Positions 5,997 to 13,323 of a DNA stretch of 15,737 bases are shown one piece after another. Origin of the DNA: Kiritimatiellia bacterium (lineage in GTDB: Bacteria > Verrucomicrobiota > Kiritimatiellia > RFP12 > UBA1067). The stretch spans positions 1 through 15,737 of the forward strand of contig JAFVZE010000074.1 in assembly GCA_017508315.1 (NCBI GenBank), written 5' to 3'. The notes under the pieces are model-generated. The model searched no databases. It saw only the letters and a list, made by a program, of their open reading frames with translations, and had not been told where the DNA came from. The number at the start of each line of letters is the position of its first letter. Position 1 is the first letter of the stretch. A program made the position numbers and the translations under genes.

Positions 5997-7181
5997 ATGA
6001 AAATAAAGAAACCTGGTTTGCTGCTGCAGATAGCGGCGGCCATCGTCACCGGCATCGCAGCGGGAATGTTCTTTCCCGACTTCTGCATCCGTACGCTCAA
6101 CACTTTCCGTGAAATCTTCGGGCAGTTCATCAGATTCATTGTTCCGATGATCGTCATCGGACTTGTCACGCCCGCGATAGCCGACACCGGCAAGAGCGCC
6201 GGCAGAATGCTCCTGCTCACCATGGCGCTCGCCGTGGGCAGCACTGTCTTGTCCGGCTACATGACTTACTTCGCGAGCGGCACGATCCTGTCGTCCTGGA
6301 TCTCCGGCGGTTTCAGCGGCGGCATGGTCGCCGGCAGGGAATTCCCGGCCTATTTCACTTTAAAGATCCCGCCGATGGTCGATGTCGTGACATCGCTCGT
6401 GTTTTCGTTTATGGTCGGTCTCGGAATCGTCGCGATGAAGGCGGAGCGGATCGCCGGCGTGTTTTCGGAATTCCGCGGTATAGTCACGGTCACGATCGAG
6501 AAGGCGTTCGTGCCGCTCCTGCCGCTGTACATCCTCTCGGTGATCGCCGATCTCACCGCCTGCGGGAAACTCAAGTCGGTGGCCGAACCCTGCGTGAAGG
6601 TAATGATCACCTGCGTCATCGTGACGGTGTCGCTGCTCGTTCTGCAGTACGTGATCGCCGGCATCGTCGCGCGGCGCAATCCGTTCAAGGCGCTGTGGAA
6701 CATGATGCCGGCGTATCTGACCGGCTGGGGATGCTGCTCGTCGGCGGCCACGATTCCGGTCACGCTGCGCCAGACGCTTGCCAACGGCGTGAGCAAGGAG
6801 ACGGCGGAACTCGTCATTCCTCTGTGTTCCTCGGTGCATCTGGCCGGCTCGATGAGCAATATGGTGTCGTATGCCATCGGCGTCATCTTCCTCTACGGCG
6901 GGACGCCGGACCTGGGCGCGTTCACCGAATACATAATGATGCTGACCGTGATCGCCGTCGCCTCGCCGGGCGTCCCCGGCGGCGTGGTGCTCGCCTCCGC
7001 GTCGATAGTCGAGTCCGCTCTCGGCTTCACTCCCGAGCGCTACGCGCTCATGGTGGCGATGTACATGGCGCTCGACGGCATGGGGACGGCCTGCAATCTT
7101 ACCGGCGACGGCGCGCTCGCGATGATCGTGGACCGTTTCCGGGAAGGGGAAATTTCTGAAGAATCGCAAGTGGCGATATGA
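5997..7181 (+). CDS. DAACS-family dicarboxylate/amino acid:cation symporter
   Basis: This 394-residue integral membrane protein belongs to the GltP/SdcS-type sodium- or proton-coupled carrier family. The first hairpin loop carries CSSAATIPVT (247-256), the second SPGVPGG (324-330), and the last core helix NLTGDG (367-372), matching the family's NxxGD substrate and ion site. The usual NMDGT in transmembrane segment 7 is replaced by HLAGS (281-285), so the asparagine and aspartate of the canonical motif are absent. This points to a divergent subfamily, and the substrate cannot be named. About eight hydrophobic segments plus two re-entrant hairpins are visible. The start is secure: GGGAGGA six bases before the ATG and a good promoter. 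The gene appears to be its own unit, because the next gene has a promoter overlapping this stop. Confidence 0.88.
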   Translation: MKIKKPGLLLQIAAAIVTGIAAGMFFPDFCIRTLNTFREIFGQFIRFIVPMIVIGLVTPAIADTGKSAGRMLLLTMALAVGSTVLSGYMTYFASGTILSSWISGGFSGGMVAGREFPAYFTLKIPPMVDVVTSLVFSFMVGLGIVAMKAERIAGVFSEFRGIVTVTIEKAFVPLLPLYILSVIADLTACGKLKSVAEPCVKVMITCVIVTVSLLVLQYVIAGIVARRNPFKALWNMMPAYLTGWGCCSSAATIPVTLRQTLANGVSKETAELVIPLCSSVHLAGSMSNMVSYAIGVIFLYGGTPDLGAFTEYIMMLTVIAVASPGVPGGVVLASASIVESALGFTPERYALMVAMYMALDGMGTACNLTGDGALAMIVDRFREGEISEESQVAI

Positions 7182-7187
7182 TATAAT
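7179..7187 (+). promoter_or_regulatory. Extended -10 promoter TGATATAAT, leaderless arrangement
   Basis: TGA plus a perfect TATAAT (7182-7187) overlaps the stop codon of the symporter gene. The ATG of the next gene is at 7194, six bases after the -10 box, so transcription would start at or within a base or two of the start codon. No -35 box and no Shine-Dalgarno are visible. Confidence 0.65.
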
Positions 7188-7193
7188 TCACCC

Positions 7194-8003
7194 ATGATTA
7201 CATTGACAGTTGCCATCGTCGCCGCATTCGGCGGCTTCGCGGCGGCGTTTTACGCCGCTGATTTCGGTACCGGCTGGAGCATATTCTCCGGACTGGCGGT
7301 TTTCGGCGCGTTTCAGGGCGTCTGCGGGGTCATGCTCCAGCGCCGCGTCAAACGCGACATGGATGCGGTCCAGGCGGTGCTCGCCGCCGGTCAGCGGAAA
7401 CTGCAGGAGAAGATGCAGCGCTGGCAGCTGCGTCCGCCCGGGTCCATACAGGCGGCGCAGAAGGAGATCGCGGACGACACGCGCGTGTTCGTCAGGGAGG
7501 CGCTCGCGAAGACCGAGTGTCTGCGCAAGTACCGGCTGTACGTGCCGATGATGGACCGGCAGATCGCCACCGCCCAACTTCAGCTCAACTGGATGATAAA
7601 GGATTTCAGGAAAGTCGACGAGCTGATGCCCAAGGCGCTGCTGATCGACCCGACGATGTCGGCGATCAAGATCGCGCGCATGCACATGAAGGGCGAGGAT
7701 TCGCGGGACATCGCCAAAGTCTACGGCAAGGCCGTGCGGCGCGCGCGCTACAACGGCAACGTTCTGCCGGCGGCGGCGTGGAGCTGGATCCAGGTTCAGC
7801 GCGGAGATGCCGACGGCGCGTTCAAGACGCTGACCGAGGCGCTCAGGAAAAGCGACAACGAGACCCTGAAGCGCAATCACGCGCTTCTCATGAACAACCG
7901 GGCGGCGCATTTCAGCAATTCCGGTCTCGGCGACCAGTGGTATAGTCTGCTCCTGGAAGAACCCAAGGTGAAGATGCAGCGGCAGCGTCCGGTCTACCGG
8001 TGA
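7194..8003 (+). CDS. Membrane-anchored protein with TPR-like helices, unknown function
   Basis: I do not recognise this 269-residue protein as a named family. Two hydrophobic segments (about residues 2-20 and 29-47) form an N-terminal hairpin anchor. After it come a basic, helical linker and an alpha-helical region whose spacing resembles tetratricopeptide repeats, for example AQLQLNWMIKDFRKVDELM (127-145) followed by ALLIDP, and GDADGAFKTLTEALRKS (204-220). It would sit in the inner membrane with its helical part in the cytoplasm (inferred from the basic residues after the second segment). The start is set by the hydrophobic N terminus and by a promoter only six bases upstream; there is no Shine-Dalgarno. 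It is the first gene of a run of six overlapping genes and overlaps the next through TGATG. Confidence 0.75.
   Translation: MITLTVAIVAAFGGFAAAFYAADFGTGWSIFSGLAVFGAFQGVCGVMLQRRVKRDMDAVQAVLAAGQRKLQEKMQRWQLRPPGSIQAAQKEIADDTRVFVREALAKTECLRKYRLYVPMMDRQIATAQLQLNWMIKDFRKVDELMPKALLIDPTMSAIKIARMHMKGEDSRDIAKVYGKAVRRARYNGNVLPAAAWSWIQVQRGDADGAFKTLTEALRKSDNETLKRNHALLMNNRAAHFSNSGLGDQWYSLLLEEPKVKMQRQRPVYR
7938..7946 (+). promoter_or_regulatory. Possible internal promoter TGGTATAGT
   Basis: TGG followed by TATAGT (7941-7946) is a one-mismatch version of the extended -10 seen elsewhere in the window. It lies about 57 bases before the MurU-AmgK-like gene, inside the 3' end of the preceding coding sequence. 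It could be an internal operon promoter, but codon context alone may explain it. Confidence 0.3.
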
Positions 8004-9640
8004 TGGTGAAGAAGGCCATAGTTCTCGCCGCCGGTTTCGGCACCAGGCTCCGGCCGCTCACCTGCGCGGTTCCGAAACCGCTGCTGCCGGTCTGGGGCGA
8101 GACTATGCTGGCGAGGACGGTGGCGCTTCTGCGCGGACGCGGGGTCGAGGATATCGTCGTCAACTGCCATTATCTCCACGGGCAGATCGAAGAGTGGTGT
8201 TCGGCCAATTCGTGCCGCGCGGTTCACGAACCTGAGATTCTCGGTACCGGCGGAGTTCTCAATCCGCTGCGCGAATGGATCGGCAGCGACGATTTCTATC
8301 TCGTCAACGGCGATATCGTCGTCGACGATCCTCCGGCGCTGGAGGCCGACGGCGACGGCGTGATCGGCGCGGCGGCGGTCGTCGCCGAAGGCCCGCGCAC
8401 GATCGAAGTCGAGCCGGGGTCGGGTTTCGTGACCTGCTGGCGCAGCCCCGATCCCGGATGGGAGGGAACCTTCACCTACTGCGGGTTCTCCGTCTTCAAG
8501 GCGGAGATTCTCAATTATGTCGAACGGGAGGGTTTTTCGTCGATCGTCGAAGCCTGCGAGAAGGCGATGATGGACGGAAAGTTCGTAAAGGCGTTCACCG
8601 GCGGGAATTTCCGCTGGACCGACGCGGGCACGGTAGAGAGCTATGTGGCGGTCAACCGCGACGGCGGCGACAACGCCTTCGCCGATATCCCGCAGATCAA
8701 GGCGGCGCTGGCGGCGTCGGGCGGTCCGGGCGATGTGGAGTTCATGTCGGTGCGAGGCAGCGACCGCGTCTTTTTCAAGGCGCCGGGAAGGGTGATCGTG
8801 CTTTACGACGATTCAAAGCGCGGTGAAAACGCGAAATACGCCGCGCACGCGAAGTGGCTGGCGGCGAAAGGCGTTCCGGTCCCCGAGGTGCTCGCCGATC
8901 TGAAGGATTGCAGGACTCTCGTTCTGGAGGATGCCGGATGCGAGGGGATGAAATCGGACGGTTACGTCAAAACCGCCGAGGCGCTCTCCCGTTTCAACGC
9001 GCTTGATTTTTCGGAGATCGCCGATACGCTCGAGCCGCCCATGGACGCGGCGCTCTGGAAATGGGAACGCGGGCTTTTCCGCGAGCACTGCCTCGAAGGC
9101 CGCTTCGCGCGGGAACTTCCGGCGGCCGCGGAGCGCGAACTCGAACAGGTCGCGGCGATGCTCGACAAAGAGCCGCGCGCGCTTGTGCACCGCGATTTCC
9201 AGTCCACCAACGTCCTCTGGAAAGACGGCGGCTTGAAGTTCATCGATTTCCAGGGGATGCGCGCCGGTCCGGCGCTGTACGATCTTGCCAGTCTCGTCTA
9301 CGATCCGTACGTCAAACTGTCCGAACGCGAACGCCGGGCGATCGTCAAGGTGTATGCCGACTCTTCCGGCCGCGGCGATATCGCCGGCAAGCTCCCCTTC
9401 GCCGCGGTCGAGCGCCTTGTCCAGTGCCTCGGCGCGTACGGAAGGCTCGCGAGCGTCGGACGCGCGGAGTTCGGCAGGTTCGTTCTGCCCGCGCTCGAGA
9501 ATCTGCTCGCCGCCGCCGACGAAGCGGGATTGGACGCGCTCGGCGCTCTCGCCGAGGATCTGATCGCCGCCGAAACCTCCGCCGGAGACCGCCATGCCGG
9601 ACGGGAATGCCGTGACCCCGCGTGCCATTGCCACAGATGA
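8003..9640 (+). CDS. MurU-AmgK-like fusion (nucleotidyltransferase plus sugar kinase)
   Basis: The 545 residues carry two enzymes. Residues 1-235 are a sugar-1-phosphate nucleotidyltransferase: LAAGFGTRLRPLT (8-20), PKPLLPV (24-30), a metal-binding Asp in VNGDIV (Asp104) and FRWTDAGTVE (203-212, Asp207), with the overall pattern of MurU. Residues about 245-520 are an APH-like kinase: HRDFQSTN (397-404, catalytic Asp399 and metal-binding Asn404-region), then FIDFQGMRAGPALYDLASL (413-431), closely resembling AmgK. In Pseudomonas, AmgK phosphorylates MurNAc or GlcNAc at C1 and MurU makes UDP-MurNAc, recycling wall sugar and bypassing MurA. Here both steps would sit on one chain. The order of use (kinase first) is opposite to the domain order. 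The ATG at 8003 overlaps the preceding stop; a GTG three bases earlier is an alternative. Other 1-phosphate sugars remain possible. Confidence 0.85.
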   Translation: MVKKAIVLAAGFGTRLRPLTCAVPKPLLPVWGETMLARTVALLRGRGVEDIVVNCHYLHGQIEEWCSANSCRAVHEPEILGTGGVLNPLREWIGSDDFYLVNGDIVVDDPPALEADGDGVIGAAAVVAEGPRTIEVEPGSGFVTCWRSPDPGWEGTFTYCGFSVFKAEILNYVEREGFSSIVEACEKAMMDGKFVKAFTGGNFRWTDAGTVESYVAVNRDGGDNAFADIPQIKAALAASGGPGDVEFMSVRGSDRVFFKAPGRVIVLYDDSKRGENAKYAAHAKWLAAKGVPVPEVLADLKDCRTLVLEDAGCEGMKSDGYVKTAEALSRFNALDFSEIADTLEPPMDAALWKWERGLFREHCLEGRFARELPAAAERELEQVAAMLDKEPRALVHRDFQSTNVLWKDGGLKFIDFQGMRAGPALYDLASLVYDPYVKLSERERRAIVKVYADSSGRGDIAGKLPFAAVERLVQCLGAYGRLASVGRAEFGRFVLPALENLLAAADEAGLDALGALAEDLIAAETSAGDRHAGRECRDPACHCHR

Positions 9641-11709
9641 GCGCCATTCGAGAGTTTCTGCGTCGGGTGAAGACGTCGGGCAGCCGCCGGTCGCTTTCCG
9701 TCAAGACCGTGGCGATGGGGCGCGAGCGCGTTTTCGACGCTTTTGACATCGGGGAGGACACGTTCGTCATCGAGCGCGCGGTGGCATCGAAACTTTCGGA
9801 ACATCCGAGCGTCCTTCTGGTGGAGAAAAGCGATCTCGGGAGGAAATCCAGAGGGCGGGTGATGACGCTTACGACCGGCAACCATTCGGTCGCGGCGTTT
9901 CCGCTCCTGGACGGGCGCTTCTGGAAACTTTCCAAACTCCATCCTTCGCGCCGCAGCGAAACCCTGATGCGCTCGGTAATCTGCGCCAACGTCGTCGGCG
10001 ATACCATAGAGATCTCGCAGCGCGACGTGCCGACGCGCAAAGTCGTGCTGGCCGACGGGTGGCTGCTGGGAACGGTCGGGTTCGCCATGGACGGTGTGGT
10101 CATGGGCGAGCGCAACGATTCGACGCTCGACCACTACCGCCGGCTCGGGCAGGAGTGGCGGGTGAAGCCGCTGGCGTGGACGGAGGCCGAGATGAAATCC
10201 GCGCTCGCCGCGTCGCGCAAGCGCATTTCCACCGACCTCAACTACTACCATTCCGCCAAGGGCGTGCATTTCCTTTCTTTTTCCGAATTCAGGCGGTTTG
10301 CCGGTCTCGCGCAGTCGGAGCCCGAGGAATTCGTCAAGGCGCTGCGCGAGCTGGTGTCGGTGTACGAGGGCAACGGCTGTTCGTTCGTGCGCATGCCGAA
10401 ATGCCGCGGCCACCACGAGGTCGAGTTTTTCGGACTTCGGCGCGGAGTCGCGCTCGAAAAACTGATTCCCGCGCTCGAACGGCTGCTGGAGGAGATCGAC
10501 CGCGGCAGGATCGGACAGCTCGGGGTTATTCAGGAGGCGCAGGAGCTTCTTTCGCTCTACGAGTCGCTGCTTTCCAGCAGCGCGTTCGTGGACGAGACTT
10601 CGAACGTTTTCATAGAGACGCTCTACATGTACATCACCGGCGAGATATATTCGGTGATGGGCGAAGGCTCGACGCCGGCGTTCGACGACCGGCGCACCGC
10701 GCTTCCCGGCGCGACGTTCACCGACGGACGGGCGCAGTTCCATCCCGGGACGGACGAGCGCACCGAGATTCTGCTCTCCAACATCCGCGCTCTCATGTCA
10801 AAGGACGAGATCATCGAATACGCCAATGTCTACGAGCTGCGCACCGACGACGACAATCTGAAGCTCGGGCGCGGCAAGACGCGCGAGATCGTCTATAAAA
10901 CCAACCGCGGTCCTCTCGAACATTCGTTGGTGGAGAAGCGGCTTTCCCGCGCGTCGAAGGGCTACAGCAGCTACATGCTCTCCCGGGTGGAGGCGTTCAA
11001 GGCGCTTGGCGTGCATCTGAGCGAATACCGGATTCTGCGGCGGCGCACCGGCAGGGGCAGGGTGGTGCTCGACTACTACATCCGCCGCCGGTGCGAAGGC
11101 GAGCCGCTCGACGCCGTTCCCGCGAACTACTACTGCAGCGCCGACGATTCCTCGGTCGAGGAGAAGGAAGTGGTGCTGGCGATGGCCGCGCTCATGGGGG
11201 ATGCGGCGGCGCAGAACATGGCGATGAAGAAGTACGACCCCGAGACCGACAGCCCCCTCTACGGAATCGGCAAGGAGATCTACGAGTTCGAATACGACAT
11301 CGCGGCGCAGAGAGTGGTTCCGAAATCGGTGTCGACCTGCTCCGTGCGCGGAAGTTTCGGCTGGCCGGATCTTTCCTACGAAGATTCCAACCTCCAGGCC
11401 ATCGGAGCGTTCTATTTTGAACATTTCGCCCGTTCGCTGCGCGAGTTCGCGCGCGGGCACGCCGTCACCGAGCGAGAAGCTGCCGAGCGGTTCATGGACG
11501 GTTTCGAGGCGCGCACCCGGGCGATGGAATGGCAGCTTTCGGTGATGCGCGACAAGTTCGAGGCGTTTTCGCCGAAACTGCCCGCCAAATACGATTTCGA
11601 CCGCAAATGGCGATTTGTCATGTGGAGTCTCGAACGTCAGGAGCGCAGACTTCCGATTCTCCGGAAGATGTTCTTCAGGCGGCTTGAGATGTTGGGAGAC
11701 GGGAAATGA
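9637..11709 (+). CDS. Unrecognised 690-residue protein, possible kinase-like C-terminal half
   Basis: I cannot assign a family. No signal peptide or membrane helix is visible; the protein is charged and probably cytoplasmic. The N-terminal half (about 1-390) mixes beta-rich segments with a helical stretch around 225-315. In the C-terminal half the order of motifs recalls the protein-kinase-like fold: EIVYKTN (417-423) as a beta strand with lysine, a helix GYSSYMLSRVEAFKALG (442-458), a hinge-like YYIRRRCEGEPL (480-491), then LMGDAAAQN (519-527), spaced like a D-x4-N catalytic loop, and GIGKEIYEFEYD (543-554). This is an inference from spacing, not a recognised match. CSVRGSFGWPDL (568-579) is a striking conserved-looking motif. 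The ATG at 9637 overlaps the previous stop as ATGA; a GTG at 9622 is a less likely start. Strict coupling to the MurU-AmgK-like gene suggests a related role. Confidence 0.8.
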   Translation: MSAIREFLRRVKTSGSRRSLSVKTVAMGRERVFDAFDIGEDTFVIERAVASKLSEHPSVLLVEKSDLGRKSRGRVMTLTTGNHSVAAFPLLDGRFWKLSKLHPSRRSETLMRSVICANVVGDTIEISQRDVPTRKVVLADGWLLGTVGFAMDGVVMGERNDSTLDHYRRLGQEWRVKPLAWTEAEMKSALAASRKRISTDLNYYHSAKGVHFLSFSEFRRFAGLAQSEPEEFVKALRELVSVYEGNGCSFVRMPKCRGHHEVEFFGLRRGVALEKLIPALERLLEEIDRGRIGQLGVIQEAQELLSLYESLLSSSAFVDETSNVFIETLYMYITGEIYSVMGEGSTPAFDDRRTALPGATFTDGRAQFHPGTDERTEILLSNIRALMSKDEIIEYANVYELRTDDDNLKLGRGKTREIVYKTNRGPLEHSLVEKRLSRASKGYSSYMLSRVEAFKALGVHLSEYRILRRRTGRGRVVLDYYIRRRCEGEPLDAVPANYYCSADDSSVEEKEVVLAMAALMGDAAAQNMAMKKYDPETDSPLYGIGKEIYEFEYDIAAQRVVPKSVSTCSVRGSFGWPDLSYEDSNLQAIGAFYFEHFARSLREFARGHAVTEREAAERFMDGFEARTRAMEWQLSVMRDKFEAFSPKLPAKYDFDRKWRFVMWSLERQERRLPILRKMFFRRLEMLGDGK

Positions 11710-12380
11710 CCGACTACAACGAATTGAGAAAGAAGTTTCCGGCGAAGAAGCCGGTGCCGCGTTCGAAGGCCGCCAGGGCAGCGATCAAGTCGATAGCCCG
11801 CGAATACGAAATGAAGAAGGCCGCGCTTACCGGCGGCGCGCCGGTGATGAAGAAGGGATTCGTCTTCTACGCGGTGGTGGTAATCGGGCTGCTGCTGGTG
11901 GGTTCGATGGTGCTCTCCGTGTGCGGCAAGGGCGGGCGCACCCCGATTCCTCTCAAACCGATGCAGGCGCGCAAGTCGATGGATTCGCTGGCGATCGCTC
12001 TGGGGCGTTTCAAATTCCATACCGGCGAATATCCCACGACCGCGCAGGGGCTGAACGCGCTCGCGGCAAAGAGTTTCGCCAAGAAGGGATGGGACGGGCC
12101 GTACGTGAACCACATCGTGCCGGATCCGTGGGGCAACGAGTACGTGTACGAAACGAGGCCTGAAGGCGGACATCCGGTTCTGTATTCCAAAGGTCCCGAC
12201 GGCAGGGCCGGCACCACCGACGATGTCCTTCCCGAGCAGGAGCAGTTTGAGATGCCTTTCCGCGACACGAGCTGGACCAACGGCTGGGCGCCGTACCGTC
12301 TGCGCGGAATCGTGGTCGCGCCGGACGAAGAAACCAAGCGTCGCGTCCAGGAGGAGATGAAGCGGTATGACCCCAAGTGA
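11706..12380 (+). CDS. Membrane-anchored GspG-like protein
   Basis: Residues about 87-185 match the globular part of type II secretion major pseudopilin GspG: LAIALGRFKFHTGEYPTT (95-112), QGLNAL (114-119), GWDGPYV (128-134), PDPWGNEYVYE (139-149), and LYSKGPDGRAGTTDDV (159-174), the calcium-site loop. The N terminus is unlike a standard pseudopilin: about 50 cytoplasmic, very basic residues precede a single hydrophobic helix (52-71), and the segment KKG-FVFYAVVVIG lacks the Glu5 of mature prepilins. An internal ATG at residue 48 would give a short prepilin-style leader, but GGGAG at 11694-11698 and the ATGA overlap at 11706 favour the long form. It is therefore probably a bitopic protein with an extracytoplasmic GspG-type domain; no other secretion genes are nearby. 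It overlaps aroB by 14 bases. Confidence 0.8.
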   Translation: MTDYNELRKKFPAKKPVPRSKAARAAIKSIAREYEMKKAALTGGAPVMKKGFVFYAVVVIGLLLVGSMVLSVCGKGGRTPIPLKPMQARKSMDSLAIALGRFKFHTGEYPTTAQGLNALAAKSFAKKGWDGPYVNHIVPDPWGNEYVYETRPEGGHPVLYSKGPDGRAGTTDDVLPEQEQFEMPFRDTSWTNGWAPYRLRGIVVAPDEETKRRVQEEMKRYDPK

Positions 12381-13323
12381 GATATCAGGACTTTTCCCGA
12401 AGGCGTCCAAGCTCGCGCTGGTGACCGATTCGAACGTCGATCGGCTGCACGGCGACAGGGTGGCGCGGGAGATCGAGTCTTCGGGGATCCGGACGGACCG
12501 GATCGTGATCCCGGCCGGCGAGGCGTCGAAATCGCTCGAAAACCATGCGCGTCTGGTGAGTTCCTTCGCGGCGCTTGAGATGACGCGCTCCGACGCGGTG
12601 GTCGCGCTGGGCGGCGGAGTCGTGGGGGATCTCGCCGGGTTCGCCGCCTCGACCTACATGCGCGGCATCGGCTTTGTGCAGATTCCGACGACTTTGCTGG
12701 CGATGGTGGACTCTTCCATCGGCGGCAAGACCGGGGTGGACATCCCCGAGGGCAAAAATCTCGTGGGGGCGTTCCACCTGCCGGCGGCGATAATCCGCGA
12801 CTGCGGATTTCTTGAAACCCTGCCGGAGAAGGAGCTGATGAACGGCTACGCCGAGATGATAAAAACTGCCGTCCTCTTCGATCCGGAACTTTTCGAGGCC
12901 ATGAAATGCCGGCCGGCCGGTTCGACGCTCGCCGCGGCGGTGGAGCGGTGCGCGGAACTGAAATCGCAGGTCGTCGCCGACGATTTCAGGGAATCGGGAC
13001 GGAGAATGCTGCTCAATCTCGGGCACACTTTCGGCCACGCGATCGAAAAGGTTTCGGAATTCGCCGTCCCCCACGGCGAAGCGGTGGCGATGGGGATGCG
13101 CATAGTTTCGAAGGATGTTCCCGAGATCGGGGCGATGCTTGACGCCTACGGCTTCGGGACGCTCGAATCGGCCGGGCTTTCCGGAAGGAAGAGCGAGATT
13201 CTCGAATCGATGGCTCACGACAAAAAGCGCAGCGGCGACAGCGTGACGCTCATCGTCCCCCGCGCGGTCGGCGACTGCCGGATGATGTCCGTGCCGATTT
13301 CGGAACTCGGGGAATGGCTGTAG
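12367..13323 (+). CDS. aroB: 3-dehydroquinate synthase, compact form
   Basis: This enzyme converts DAHP to 3-dehydroquinate, the second step of the shikimate pathway, using NAD and a divalent metal. Visible motifs are VTDSNV (19-24), the NAD-binding GGGVVGDLAGF (82-92), IPTTLLAMVDSSIGGKTG (106-123), GKNLVGAF (129-136), GYAEMIK (160-166, metal ligand Glu163), NLGHTFGHAIE (217-227, metal ligand His220 and His224), PHGEAVAMGM (235-244, His236), and HDKKR (284-288). At 318 residues it is shorter than the usual 350-360: the first N-terminal strands are missing and the segment after HGEAVAMGM is condensed. All catalytic motifs are present, so it should be active. AGGAGGAG at 12349-12356, ten bases before the ATG, supports this start, which overlaps the GspG-like gene by 14 bases. 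No other aro genes are in the window. Confidence 0.93.
   Translation: MTPSEISGLFPKASKLALVTDSNVDRLHGDRVAREIESSGIRTDRIVIPAGEASKSLENHARLVSSFAALEMTRSDAVVALGGGVVGDLAGFAASTYMRGIGFVQIPTTLLAMVDSSIGGKTGVDIPEGKNLVGAFHLPAAIIRDCGFLETLPEKELMNGYAEMIKTAVLFDPELFEAMKCRPAGSTLAAAVERCAELKSQVVADDFRESGRRMLLNLGHTFGHAIEKVSEFAVPHGEAVAMGMRIVSKDVPEIGAMLDAYGFGTLESAGLSGRKSEILESMAHDKKRSGDSVTLIVPRAVGDCRMMSVPISELGEWL

Noticed and set aside
9298..10743. 481-codon open frame on the - strand
   Set aside because: It is antisense to the AmgK-like domain and the unrecognised 690-residue protein; both sense frames are longer, coupled and better formed. The reverse translation is low-complexity and matches no family I know.
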